From positions 62,001 to 126,000 of the forward strand of contig JAGYXB010001325.1 in the NCBI GenBank assembly GCA_022495005.1: a stretch of DNA of 64,000 nucleotides, written 5' to 3'. Positions 45,419-57,416 of this stretch are shown in pieces. The number at the start of each line of letters is the position of its first letter. The stretch's first letter is position 1. The notes under the pieces are model-generated. The model had not been told where the DNA came from. It did no database searches and worked only from the letters and a program-made list of their open reading frames with translations. The stretch is from Rhyacophila brunnea. Taxonomy: Eukaryota; Arthropoda; Insecta; Trichoptera; Rhyacophilidae. The position numbers and the translations under genes were made by a program.

Positions 45419-46876
45419 ATGGCGAGAAATCTCAAACATAGATAAGATCTCAAACGAGGTTCGCCGGTAGCTGAAGTTTACGGTACGGCGCCGAAAGTTT
45501 CGAAGAATTCGCAGCCGTGGTTTCGAGGCCTGCGCGAAGCCATGGAGGATCCGGACTAGATTGTGAAAGAAGACGACATGACCGTGATTATTAAAGACAA
45601 ATACCCAAAAGCAAAGGATCACTATTTGGTTATGCCGAAGGACGCCATTGATGGGATTTTCAAATTGAATTCGAAACATGTACCCTTGCTTCGCCATATG
45701 CAGTCCGTCGCCAAGGAACTGTGTGTAGATCTTGGCGACTCTTGTAAGATTGGCTATCATTCTATCCCCAGCATGGCGAGCCTGCATCTTCACGTTATTA
45801 GCGACGACATGGTTTCTCCTTGTCTTAAAAGCAAGAAACATTGGAACAGCTTTACAACAAAATTCTTCATAACATCAGAAGGTAAACTAAGACTTTTAGT
45901 GTTATAGTGTGTCAAAAGCTTATAGTGCTGCAGATGACCGCATCACCATTTATCATATTTCTTGGCGGAAACAGTTTATCCCATGTACACAATAATATTA
46001 ATACCCTTTTCTGTCAGTGCAGATGCTTTTCGACCAATAATCGTTGATTTAAAGTTTGATATTTTCATACTTTTCGTTGCATCATTATCACACACTAAGG
46101 TTAGGTTGGGTGTTGGTCTGAAAATAAAGTTATAAAAGGTCATGCGGTCATCTGCGGGGCATACTACGATCATAATTGAAGTGTAAAATTTTATTTTATA
46201 AATAGTTTTAGTGTATTTCCTAATAAAAATGGCTGTTCAATGTGGCGGGGATTCACATTTTAGTTTGCTACCATAAATGGAGGTTGCAATCAGTGCTCCA
46301 TATGATGCTGAGTGCAGACAATTCATAATTCAAGTGGATTTAATTACGGTGGACGCAATCTAGAATCACATTATTATCGTGTGACATGGGCTTTAATAGA
46401 ACTTATAAGTAATAGAATTCTGTCTAAGGTGAAAATTATATGAATTTTCCAGACTTGCAATTCGAACCTGTGACGCACAACATTATAAACCAGATGCGTA
46501 ACCAGCATCGTGGGCTATACAAAATGCCACGAAATAGTTTCCAGATAATTTCAGCCAATTCTGTTAATTAACAAAATGGTTTTATGAACTATTGTATTTT
46601 TTCATTACTGACGATAACGTCATACAGCTCATATTTTTACTAGGCATAGTAAAAGTTCCGTGCCACACACTCTATGCATGAAACCGGCTTAAATTTCAAT
46701 GTTTAATTTTTGCAGATATAATTGAAATGGTTGAAAAAACTGGAGCTGTCACCAAAATATCTGATGAAATTTACCAACAATTCATAGCGACACCTCTGAA
46801 ATGCCACAAATGCTCATTTATTCCGAAAAACATTCCACAACTGAAAGAACACAATATATTGACTCACTTAAAATGA
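45419..46876 (+). CDS. APTX: Aprataxin-like (HIT domain) gene with two in-frame stops
   Basis: Exon 1 (45419-45881) and exon 2 (46716-46876) join in phase at a GTAAAC donor and TTTTTGCAG acceptor. The protein has WFRGLREAMEDPD, IIKDKYPKAKDHYLVMP, GYHSIPSMASLHLHVISDD and SPCLKSKKHWNSFTTKFF. Exon 2 gives DIIEMVEKTGAVT and a C2H2 zinc finger CHKCSFIPKNIPQLKEH..H, then TGA. This matches aprataxin, the nuclear enzyme that removes AMP from abortive ligation intermediates during DNA break repair. Insect forms normally lack the FHA domain. Two problems: TAA at 45443, inside an 18-bp in-frame insertion between two ATCTCAAAC repeats, and TAG at 45557, just before IVKEDDM. The HIT and zinc-finger parts are clean. 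It is either a recent pseudogene, an assembly artefact, or translated from a later start (ATG at 45578). The reading frame from ATG 45419 was chosen because removing the insertion links it to the conserved frame. Confidence 0.85.
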
Positions 46877-49462
46877 AGGTAAGAATAATGTTTTTATATT
46901 ATGTCAGTTTTTGCTTTGATATTGGGGGTACCCACATGCAGAGACATCAACCTTATGTAAACCTGATTAAGGCCAAATGTAAAGATATCAATATGATAGT
47001 ATCATAGGCAGTTTAGCAAAACCATAAAATATGACATGGTAGTATGTATCGCTTTTGGTAATTGAAGGTGTTGCTGATTTTCCATACTTACAATGCGTAA
47101 AGTTTAAAAACTAGCGTCATATTAAATTATTATTAAAAATTAATCATTAATATCAAATCTTTATAGTTTAACGATGATAAAATGCGCTATCACTCTAGAT
47201 ATGAGTGGGAGGGGTGGAGGTAGACTGAAGATTTGACAAAAGTAAATAGTGCACACTAAATTTTGTCAGTCATTGTATTTGTTTTCATTGAAATAAGAAT
47301 ACAATTTGCAGATGGTGCTGGTTAGTTTTTAAAATTCAACTAAACCCTTCGTAAACCAAATCATAATAGTTAACCGGATAACTGCCGCCAGTGTGCTAGC
47401 ATGCTTTTCTATTCCGAGAACTGAGGGCTAGCCAAGTGCAAAAAAAGTCAAATAGCAAGATGTGTGGTGTGTTTATCCAAGAAACTTTGAAGAGAATCAA
47501 GGTATGGGTGCAAACAGTGCAGTGACGCTCTGCGTTGAACCATGTTTTGAGACATATATTTTTATAAAAATTGATGTTTTAACTTAATAAACTAAATTTT
47601 AATAATAAATATGACCATCAAATATAATGTATTAATAAGATGGGACCCTGCAACAAATTCACATTTTTTTACAATTGTAAGTTTATCTTTGAATTAAAAA
47701 AAATAAATTCTTTTTTACAGTTGAAATTGTAAATTATTTAAAAAATGTCTCAAATTGCAAGCTTCATATTTTTCCGCTAGGTGCCTCTGCTGGCATGCCT
47801 CTCCCCCTTAAGGTATGCTATGGGCGATCCGACAAAAATAGTCCACACTTTTTCAGTTATACTTTTTTTCAGTTTTTGTTTAATTGTGAATACATTTACA
47901 GATTGTGTTGGTTAGTTTTTTTAAATTCATTAAGCATTGGTTAAGATCCGCCAATTATGTTGCATAAGAGATAATGTTCAAGCCACACATCTAAACTCGT
48001 TTCGTCTGCAACATGTTGAACACGTTGATGTGATATAATCGTTATTCAAAAAACACGTCATCTTATGGATCTTGTGCACACTGCTGGAATGAAACATTTT
48101 AGTTTGAAAAAAAACAGCTGGTGTTGCTTGCAAAAATATCATGCGTCTCCGTTTGCAAGTCTCGTCTTTGACTTTTACGACTTTGACATTTCGAGAGGCT
48201 GCAATCGTCACTGTCGCTAGACTCATTCATATGTGTGCGACTGGCTTAATGCGACATCATTTCTACAAAGTTTGATTTATGGCTGTGTCGCAGACGACGC
48301 GAGTGTAGATGAGTGAGCTGGCTAACATTTGGCTCATTTTTTTTTTTTAAACTAACGGTTTTTACACAAAGGCTCGTTGTGTACATCTACCAAACAAGTA
48401 CTTACCTACTAAGTATATATTTTCTAAATTTACAGAAATAATACATATTATACAATATACTAAATATATTATATTTTACAAAATACTTTGATATAGATAG
48501 CATAGAAATTGTGATGCGCTCATTTTACAACGTTTTTACTAGAAATTTAGAAATTCTTATTTGTCCGTTACAATTCTTGCAATGGATTTTGAACTAACTT
48601 CCCGACTAGCTAGACATTTGAGACTTTTAGAATATATCAGAACATGATGCCAATGCATTTTTTTAATACTTTTAGCCATCTTTAAGTAGAATTAAATTCA
48701 TATTCAGTTAATTCTGTTATGTATGAAAAGTTATTTCAAAAGAAATCCGTAATCCAATCCACTATTATTGGTTGCTAGAGGGGTCTGGGGTCCTAGCAAC
48801 TAAATTAATAATATATACCTGCGTAACTATGGAAATCAATATGAGTGTCAAAATGACATTTCAGTATTATTTCTATCAAATACAATTTTTTTGAACATTT
48901 AAGCTAGTCAAGTCAAGTTTATATGATTCAACATAAAATTTTAAAACGTATATAAAAAGTTCTTTTTATTTTGTAACTATTTTCGTTGAATTCAACATTA
49001 TGAGATGTGGGTTTATATTCTGCAATGAACTTTTTGATTCACAAACATACTGCTAACTTGGTATTGCAAAATTCAAACTTTTCCCGCGTCTCACAAAAAT
49101 GGTCCAGTGACACATGCACCATAGATTCGCTATTGCTGACCCAAGATTATTGCTAGATTTGTCAATTTCTTCACACTGTTATTTTGTAGAATAATAATGA
49201 TACATATTATTTTAATATTATTTCAGAAAAAATATACCGGCACTTTGAAAGAATCACGCCCCGGATTGAATGCAATGTCACACTCAGTTGGCAGCACAAA
49301 GTTTGAACTTGAAGAATCGTATCGGGAATGGTGAAGACCCATCTGAATTACGGAGAGGAGCGGTCGACCCCCTGACTATTGATAGCATTTGTCACCAGAG
49401 GTTTGGGTGACATGTAAATCAACAAAAACTTGCAATTAAGTTGTAAAATTATCAATGACATT
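46877..49462. other. AT-rich DNA downstream of APTX, no clear gene
   Basis: AATACAATTTGCAGATGGTG and AATACATTTACAGATTGTG, each followed by a TGGTTAGTTTTT block, occur near 47.3 and 47.9 kb, a diverged direct repeat. A minus-strand frame at 48230-48100 begins MNESSDSDDCSLSKCQSRKS, plausible but unrecognised. Near 49226 a TTTCAG is followed by coding-like sequence (KIYRHFERITPRIECNVTL) with no confident identity. Confidence 0.5.
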
Positions 49463-49900
49463 ACAGTAAAACCTCGTTAGTAAGAACACTGATAATTCAA
49501 AATTCGCGGTAATTCGAAATTTTCACGAAAAAAAAGTCCCTTGAACATTATTTTCCTATAAAACCATACCTTTAATTTGAATTTCGTAATTCAAAATGAT
49601 TTCAGAGAGTCCTGGCATATAAAAATATTCAATAAATCGTAATAAAGTACATTATTTCATGAGCCAGTCACTGAAAATTGTGACAGACTTTTCTTAAAAC
49701 ATCAAAAATTACTTGTTTTATGAAGGTAATAAAAATAATCCTGACATTTTATGACCTAATTTGGTAAGCGCATCTATGATCGGAAACGAAATTAATGAAA
49801 ATCAAAATAATTTCCCCCCCATACATTTCATATTTCGTAATTCGATTTTTTTTTCGGTTTTCGGTCCCATGGAATTCGTATTAACCCATAACCGACCAAG
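49463..49900. mobile_element. Tigger-type terminal fragment
   Basis: TACAGTAAAACCTCGTTAGT followed by repeated AATTCGAAATTTT and AATTCGTAATTC resembles the 5' end of pogo/Tigger MITEs, which start TA-CAGTNNAACCTCG. A matching right end was not found, so the copy is probably truncated. It has no transposase. Confidence 0.5.
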
Positions 49901-50321
49901 TACGAGGATTTCACGTGCGGCATTTTTTTGTCTTTTGTTCCAAGCATGAGAAATTCACGCGCCTAAGAAGGCACGTTTTCGTAAATTTTTTGTGACGTCC
50001 ATAGGCATCGAAAAAATTATGAATTAGATAAGTTTAAGGCGATATCTTTGTCAAAATAACACATATAATGTGACTTTTACGCCATCTATTTATATTTAAA
50101 GGCTACCATGAATTTCTAAAAATCTGTTACTAAAAACTTTGGTCAATTCCAACCAGATGGCAGTAAGTTACCATAATAAGTAAACATAAATAAGTCACCA
50201 GTGGAATGGAATATTGCCAGATGAAAAAAATTGCTGGACAAAAATTCATTTACATATTATTTATGAATATAATATATTCTACCATAATATTATTATACAT
50301 ATACCTATTCAAATAATTGAC
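49901..50321. other. No gene recognised
   Basis: AT-rich sequence without motif or repeat support. Confidence 0.4.
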
Positions 50322-50540
50322 TGTGACACCCACGATCGCCGCGTGGCTTAAACGCCGGCCTATAAAGTCGAGGGTCCCATGTTCGAATCCTGGGTCTGGC
50401 GTACACATATTGTTTTTTCAATTTGTGTATCAGTCAGAGTATGGACCTAATAGGTTGAGCAAGTGGCTGACATCCATTTCTCGTAAAAATAAAATCTGTT
50501 AATACAAACCTCCACTCTGTGATCGGAAATGGTCGAAAGA
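50322..50540 (+). mobile_element. tRNA-derived SINE, copy 3 (best tRNA head)
   Basis: The head has an A-box-like GTGGCTTAAACGCCGG and a canonical B-box GTTCGAATCC, followed by TGGGTCTGGCG. Body and tail match the other two copies. It is a repeat rather than a tRNA gene: no acceptor-stem pairing or anticodon loop can be drawn and the tail continues about 130 bp. Confidence 0.9.
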
Positions 50541-51123
50541 ATATATCTATTCAAATAATTATTAATTTTTTAAATAGATGAAGAGGTGGTATTGTTTGTT
50601 TTTTCTTCATAAAATATGAGTTTTTATTCCAACTGCTCTAAATTTTTGCTTAAAGTGAACATACAATTTTAAGTTTGTGTCTGCTAAAACGTGGAACCAA
50701 AAATAAAACAATTAAATTATATTAAACACTTATTTCTAAAAAACCAAGTTTTCCTATTTTTGAAAAATGTGAGGGTAATATGGCCCCCATCGAAATTTAC
50801 AAGATATTTTTGTCGATGACAGTATAGACTAGTAACTAAGCATTAAATATTACAGAATCACTCAAACAATTTGTAATCTTCTCATTTTTAATTAGGTATT
50901 TAAACAAAAATCACACATATTCATTTTTTTCGCACAATGTGCATTCTCTGTGTGCCTATAAGTGACAAATAAGAAATTGAATCCAAATTTCACCATGTCG
51001 ATCCATGGAATAAGGTTCCCTGCAAAACATGCATATCGCATCTGCATCTTCAAGAGGCGCACCAGGAGTTTCCATATCGGATATATCCGAGGCAGAGCTC
51101 GGAGACCCAGATTCGTCAGTTGT
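50541..51123. other. No gene recognised
   Basis: AT-rich stretch without supported features, ending at the Tigger relic. Confidence 0.4.
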
Positions 51124-51126
51124 TTC

Positions 51127-51735
51127 TTAGTCAGAACTCATGCGACGTCGTTTTGCTATATTGTTAGCTCCCCTGCGTCTAGCATAACCATGACCACCGC
51201 CACGGCCTCTGTTAACCCTCCCATGACTAGGCCCAGCTTCTTCCATTACTGATTGCTTAAGTTCAGCTTTCTTCATAGAATCTTCTAAGCCAGCTTTGTA
51301 CGGCGACCCGGTCACGAGAGCAGCCGACGATGCCTTACGTCCCCTGTTTGAATTCTTCTTTTTAGGCTGTGGAACTGGCACAATATTTTAGACAGTACAA
51401 GAGGGCTCTCAGATGACTGTGGAGAGCGAAGGGTTTTTGCAGTCATTGGCGGAAATTGGCTGATAAAGAACATTCGGAGTTGAGATGGACTCAGATACTG
51501 TAGGTTCAGTAGCTTCATGCTCTACTGCGATCAAATCAGCATTATTAAATATATTTCTGTCGAATGGATATATACCAGATACCTTGAGTCCATTAACAGC
51601 TATGCTTGCTGTTTGACATTGAATATATGCCTTACCAAATATCTCGGCAATGTCGTTCTTGGTGCTCCAAACTCCTTCACCGCTTTTTTGTAGCCCATTA
51701 ACACACCCTTAATAGCACGACACAAATCTGGCTAG
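51127..51735 (-). pseudogene. Internally deleted Tigger/pogo transposase
   Basis: The minus strand begins with a psq/CENP-B-type helix-turn-helix: DLCRAIKGVLMGYKKAVKEF then GAPRTTLPRYL. The DDE catalytic domain is absent. At about 51640 the sequence joins directly to the C-terminal region GKAYIQCQTASIAVNGLKVS and GIYPFDRNIFNNADL, in another frame. It ends with VPVPQPKKKNSNRGRKASSA and a basic tail to 51127. HTH and GIYPF..NIF blocks are the two ends of a normal Tigger transposase, so this is a deletion derivative. Confidence 0.8.
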
Positions 51736-52980
51736 CTCACTTGTTAGTGCACGTACCATAGGGTGGTTATTAAATGTTTATAGTTTTTTTTGGAAATGTA
51801 TACAATGTGAATTAAAGTCTTAAAGAAAGTATTAAAAATTTGTTTATTTATAATCACGGTTTTTTTTATCATTTAAACAATTACAGGGTTATTACATTTA
51901 ATTTTTATTAACTCTATATAAAACGGATTATTTATTTAGGAATTTATTTTTTTGATATTCAATTGATAATTTTTATTTATTTAGTTATTAACTTGCACGC
52001 CATAAAGGAGCGTGGGTTTTATACTATAATCCTATAGGAGCCGAATCGAACTCAACTATCTTGTTAGAAGAGCGAAATCGAACTGATCACACTACTTCTA
52101 TTTCGGGAGGACCTATTTTTTAAAGCCTGTCCCCCTTCAGAGGCACCACCTAATTAGCAGTGCGATCGCGCGTATTATTCCTTAACATTTAATTTGTTAT
52201 AAACTCTTATTCTAATCTATAAACAACTAGGTAAAATTATTTAAAACATAATTACGGAAGAAAGCTACGCAGGAAGTTAAGTATTTAAGAAGTTTTTAAA
52301 ATTTACAAATTATAAAAACATCACAAAGAAAAAAATGGATAGGGAATTCCCAGCCGATTCGTTCAAATCGTATCGGTATAACAGTACACACATACTATCA
52401 AAATAATCTTCCGACTCACTCATATGCAGTATACAGTGATTTATAGGATAAGGCAGTGCAGTACGTGTATTATTTTAAATTATAAAATGAAGCTACTGAA
52501 TTTAATTATACAAAACAAAACTACTGAGTTTAATAGTAACTCTCTGCGGTAATTATGCTATACATATTTTAATCCTCGCTTACATTTATTTATCTCAATT
52601 CTCATTTACTCTGGCATTCATCTCCTTTATAGTATAACAATTTTACATCTTCCTCACATACCAGTATACATATTTATTATTAAGATATTTCTTTATTTAA
52701 AACTTACGTGCTAGGTACATACCATATTATTTGAAAACATAATTAAACAATTTAAATATTTACTTAATCTATTGACTCCATTCGTCACCTCGCATACTTA
52801 TTTCAATTTACCAAATTCTTCCCACCTAGTGTACACCAGTGCATACACAGGGCGAGGACTTAAACTGAAATAGAAAGATAGATTGACGATTTTCCAAGGG
52901 ATTTTAGTTACGAGTTTTATAAAGCCGCCGGGGTAAAGATTAGGTGACAATGTTTGGGCCATCAAATATATATTATATTA
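51736..52980. other. AT-rich DNA, no gene recognised
   Basis: No motif or repeat was found apart from scattered TAGGTA/TACCTA runs. Confidence 0.5.
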
Positions 52981-54281
52981 CGAGGGTGGGTCAATAAGTC
53001 CTTAGAAAAGCCGACAGGTGGCGCGACTAGTACTGTAAGCGGTTTGTTTTCATGCAGCGGCACTACCGATTCAGTATGCTGCGAAGTTTCAATCAGATTG
53101 GTCGGGTTGTTGTGTGTTTCTCGTACATTTAAAAAAATTTGCTTGTGGAAAATGGAAAAATGGAAAATGGAGAAAATTGAGTTTAGAGCTGTTATTAAAC
53201 ATTTTAATATAAAAGGTTTAACAGCAAAGGAAATAAAAAATGAGTTGGATTTAGTTCACGGCATATCTGCTCCTTCACTTGCAACTATTTATAACTGGTT
53301 AAATGAATTTAAACGTGGTCGTACATCAACAAAGGATGAACCACGCTCAGGACGTCCTGTAGAGGTGACTACACCAGAAATGATCAATAAAATCCGCGAT
53401 ATGGTGTTAAGTGACCGAAGATTAAAGTTGAGTGAGATAATTGAGGTTACAGGGATCTCAAAAGGTAGCGTCATTTCTGTTTTACATGACAAATTGGGCA
53501 TGAAAAATATTTCTGCAAGATGGGTGCCGCGTTTGCTCACAGTCGACAATAAACGCAATAGGGTGGTGGCCTCTAAAGCCCTGTTGTCGCTCATGCAACG
53601 CAATCCGGATGAATTTTTTCGTCGCTTTGTGACTGTAGATGAAACATGGATACACCACTATACTCTCGAGATGAAAGAACAGTCAAAGCAGTGGATTGCG
53701 AAGGCAAACCATGTCCAAAGAAGGCGAAAACCGTAAAATCAGCTGGTAAGGTTATGGCTACTGTATTTTTGGGATGCACGTGAAATTATTTTCGTTGACT
53801 ATTTGGAAAAAGGAAAAACAATAACAGGGGATTATTATGCATCTTTATTGGACCAGCTAAAAAGCAAAATTGAAGAAAAACGGCCTCATTTAAACAGGAA
53901 AAAAATCCTCTTTCATCAGGACAATGCCCGTGTTCACACATGTTTACGATCAATGGCTAAAATTGAATAATTGAAGTTCGAATTGGTCGACCACCCACCG
54001 TATTCGCCAGATTTAGCCCCTAGTGACTTTTTCCTTTTCCCAAACTTAAAAAAATGGCTAAGTGGACAACGCTTTTTTTCAAATGAAGAAGTCATCAATC
54101 GGACAAATGCTTATTTTGAGGACCTTCCGAAAACTTATTTTTCTGACGGTTTAAAAAATATTGAGAAACGTCTAACCAAGTGTATTGAGCTCCAAGGAGA
54201 TTATGTTGAGAAATAAAAAAAAAATACAAAAATAAAAACTGTTTTAATGCTTTTTTCTAAGGAATTATTGACCCACCCTCG
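52981..54281 (+). mobile_element. mariner transposon with TA-flanked TIRs
   Basis: The left end CGAGGGTGGGTCAATAAGTC and the right end AATTATTGACCCACCCTCG are inverted repeats of about 28 bp, each flanked by TA. Length is 1301 bp, usual for mariner. The transposase occupies most of it. Ends are well conserved, so mobilisation in trans by a related source is conceivable. Confidence 0.95.
53152..54216 (+). pseudogene. mariner transposase, two frameshifts and one stop
   Basis: The start codon at 53152 gives MEKWKMEKIEFRAVIKHFNI. The N-terminal HTH pair includes LATIYNWLNEFKRGRTSTKD and RSGRPVEVTTPE. The catalytic blocks are FVTVDETWIHHY (first Asp), LFHQDNARVHT (second Asp) and HPPYSPDLAPSDFFLFPNLK (third Asp), giving the D,D34D signature of mariner. 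Lesions: a frameshift near 53705, a second near 53765, and TAA at about 53969 after SMAKIE. The C-terminus LQGDYVEK ends at 54216. A frame of about 350 codons is normal for the family. Confidence 0.95.
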
Positions 54282-54760
54282 TATCTTAAAAGTTATGTGT
54301 GTTATATCTCTTGACCACTGAATATTGAAATATACACAAAATGTAGTCAAAAGAGTTTTGTGGCTTAAATCCATTGACCACGGCATCTTTGATGATTTTA
54401 AAATGCTTTTGTGTACTTCACTCATTTTCGCCGAATTTGTGGCTTGGCTCCCTTGACATCTACGGCGATGATTTGTGATGCAATAAAATTATGTTGTGAT
54501 GCAATAAAAAGCTATGCATTAATAAAGCATAACGGTCGTCCAGTGTCCTCTTTCCTGGTTTTTTGTTTGCCTTATATTATACGCCCTTTCATCTTCTGGT
54601 TTCGTAACTGAGGACGATCCTTCAGCTTGTTCTTCAGTTGTTACGTATAATGTGTCATCTATTTCGTTTCTATTTGTGGAAGCATCGTCCTAAAAATGGA
54701 AATTATAATAAATAGTTTGTAGGTTGAACAGTTACTTATAATTATTTTGATGTTTTTGTA
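54282..54760. other. No gene recognised
   Basis: Sequence between the mariner and the PIF relic. A CATCGTCC motif precedes the PIF frame. Nothing is supported. Confidence 0.4.
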
Positions 54761-54761
54761 G

Positions 54762-55549
54762 GCACCAGAAGCATGGAAGGCTCTCAGCGAAAATTTTCAA
54801 TTAAAATGGAACTTTCCCCAGTGTTTGGGTGCTATAGACGGTAAACAGTTGTTATTCAAGGCCCCAAGAAAAGTAGAAGTTATTATTTCAATTATATAGG
54901 ACAGCATAGTGTTGTTTTAATGGTGATTGTTGATTGCTTTCTATAAATTTATCAAAGCTTCCGTTGGTGGAAATAGCAGAATTTCTGATGGTGGAGTTTT
55001 TAGAGTTAGTGGAATTTCAAGTTACATTCATGAGCAAGCAAACAGTTTACAACAAACACCTCTTGTTGGTAGAAATATTTAAGTTCCTTATGTCTTTGTT
55101 GCTGATGATGCGTTTCCTCTTCAACCACATTAATGAAACCATAAGCACATAAATGTCAAGGTTCAATGAGAATTTTCAACTACAGGCTTTCTAGAGCAAG
55201 AAATGTTGTCGAAAATGCTTTTGGTGTAATGTCTTGTATTTTTAGGGTAATAAGAAAACCAATTCTTCTTGCTCCAGAACGTGTTGATAAAATAATATTA
55301 GCCACATATTCGTTACACAACTTCTTACTTTCAGAGAAGTCTTCTGCTAATATGTATGCTCCTGAAGGTATATTTGATAGAAAGAATATCGAAACAGGTG
55401 AAATAGAAAATGGAAGTTGGCGAAATGAGGAATCAACACATAACCTCTAGAAAGGAAGGGAGTAATAATTATTCCTTGGATGCAAAAGGTGTACGAGAAG
55501 AATTTAGGGAATATTTTGTCAGTTCTCAAGGAGAGTTATCTTGGCAATA
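54762..55549 (+). pseudogene. PIF/Harbinger transposase C-terminal two thirds
   Basis: The plus strand gives APEAWKALSENFQLKWNFPQ and CLGAIDGKQLLFKAP (first Asp), GGNSRISDGGVFR, FVADDAFPLQPH (second Asp) and SRARNVVENAFGVMSCIFRV, keeping the third catalytic Glu. It continues PILLAPERVDKIILATYSLH to EEFREYFVSSQGELSWQ. Several frameshifts and stops separate the blocks (near 54935, 55078, 55130, 55448). The very end is split by a Helitron: joining across it yields a Tyr-Lys-Ile-Leu-stop end at 57417. Confidence 0.85.
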
Positions 55550-57416
55550 TCTCTATATATATAAAAATCTCGTGTCACGATGTTTGTGGTTGAACTCCTC
55601 CGAAATGGCTCGACCGATTTTTATGAATTTTTTTATGTATATTTGTTAGGTATGAGAATAGGTCAACAAGTATATTTCATACCGCTAGGTGATTAGGGTA
55701 TCTCTATCCAGAAAAATTTTCTTTCATTTTTTTGACAATTTTTTTTTGTATTTTTTTTATTATTTGGCATAAAAAAATACCCATAACCCCAAATTTTAGC
55801 CCTCCCACCCCCACCCTCCCATTTCTAATCGCGATTTTATTATTTTTGAATGAACAAATTTAACCGTCGTTCGTATTTCAAACAGAACGAAATTATTTAT
55901 GTTGTTGAATGACAGATGGCGCTACGTCCGAGAAGAATTCAAGAGAAGCGTCGTGTCATTTTGACATTTCATTCGGCATATCACAACGCAGTGCGTGCAA
56001 AATTTTGTACGATTTATTTTAATTTATCTATTTTTATGTGCGTGTATTACAGTGTACAATGCCAGCAAGACGCAAGGGGGCCATTTAGGCCGTCGAACGA
56101 ATAAAGCAACAAACATGCGAAATAGTAGAGCAGAAAGAACAGACGAACAAATCCAACAAGAGAACAAAAACGTGCGTGTAAGCATGTCACAATTGCGTGC
56201 ATCTCAATCACAAGAGGCACGAGCTGAACGAAATCAACAACGACAATTGGAACGGAGCCAAGCGCGCCGGTTCGTAGTTAACACACGCAGAGCAAATGAC
56301 CGACAACGCCAACAAGTACATCGAACATTTACATCCGCTTCGTTCCTTCGTCTCGCATTCGAGTACGAGCCAGATATTGAATATTCCGCTCATCGAGAAA
56401 GTGCTGATTGGTGCTATGGACAAAGAATGTCCCCATTGTCATGCGCTCAAATTCAAACATGAGTCAGCCGGGATTTGTTGCGCATCAGGAAAAGTGCAAC
56501 TACCAGAAATTGAGATACCACCAGAACCATTGAACGGCTTGCTCATTGGCACGGTTCCAGATTCAAACCTGTTCCTGAAGTCCATTCGCACATTCAATTC
56601 ATGCTCAAATGACTTCGTTCGGAGCAACAGAAATAGTTCACAATACTGCGGCAAATGGTCAACAATTCCATTCTACGTTCAAAATCAAAAGGCCAAGTAT
56701 ACCACAAAGTAGGCTCATTGCTGCCAATGCCAAACGAACCACATAAATTTTTACAAATCTACTTCATGGGCGGTGGGGACATCAATCATGTGGATGCACG
56801 TTGCGGCTACAATAACCTCAATTCGCCTAATGCCAGGCGCATTGTCGGCGAACTGGACGCCCTGTTGAATGAGCACAATGAATTATTGAAATTATTCAAA
56901 GCAAACATGCACGAATTGCAAAGTGACAAACACGCTATTGTCATCAATCCTGATAAAACACCAGCTGGAGAGCACGTGCGTCGATTCAATGCACCTGTTG
57001 TTAACGACATTGCTGGAATCATGGTTGGCGACCGCACATCGACGCGAGAAATCGTGATTCGAAGAAGAAACAATAATCTGGAGTTCATCGCTGGCACACA
57101 CCGTTCATACGACGCTCTCCAATATCCGCTAATTTTCTGGAAGGGACACGACGGATATTGCATAAACATTAAACAACGAGATCCTGTCACGGGTAATTCA
57201 TTCATTATGAACATCATTACTCATTTTGAATTGAGAAAATGAATAGTTGATGTTTTTTGTTTTTATCGGCGGTCATCGTCTACAGCGCTCTATTCCTCTT
57301 TCTGTCATAGATCCCATCCCCACACACTTACGATACATTCGTTATTTTTATTTAACAACCAAAATATTCACTAGAAATAATTTATATGGCAGAACAACGT
57401 TTGCCGGGTCAGCTAG
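55550..57416 (+). mobile_element. Internally deleted Helitron
   Basis: It begins TCTCTATATATATAAAAATC-TCGTGTCACGATG and ends with a small hairpin (GGCAGAACAACGTTTGCC) and GGGTCAGCTAG, then T. These are insect Helitron termini (5' TC, 3' CTAG), inserted between A and T with no duplication. Inside is the N-terminal part of a Rep-helicase protein. The HUH nuclease and helicase domains are absent. Confidence 0.9.
56059..57242 (+). pseudogene. Helitron Rep-helicase N-terminal region
   Basis: The first part is frame-broken (TNKATNMRNSRAERT). Then comes STSQILNIPLIEKVLIGAMD, then MDKECPHCHALKFKHESAGI and CCASGKVQLPEIEIPPEPLN, a Cys-rich zinc-binding motif. After a frameshift near 56695 follow KFLQIYFMGGGDINHVDARC, ELDALLNEHNELLKLFKANM and SYDALQYPLIFWKGHDGYC. 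This is the Helitron-like N-terminal domain preceding the HUH nuclease. The frame ends at 57242 just after DPVTG, where an internal deletion removes nuclease and helicase. Confidence 0.85.

Noticed and set aside
50322..50400. tRNA gene suggested by A- and B-box-like motifs
   Set aside because: No cloverleaf, acceptor stem or anticodon arm can be drawn, and the unit continues into a repeated SINE body.
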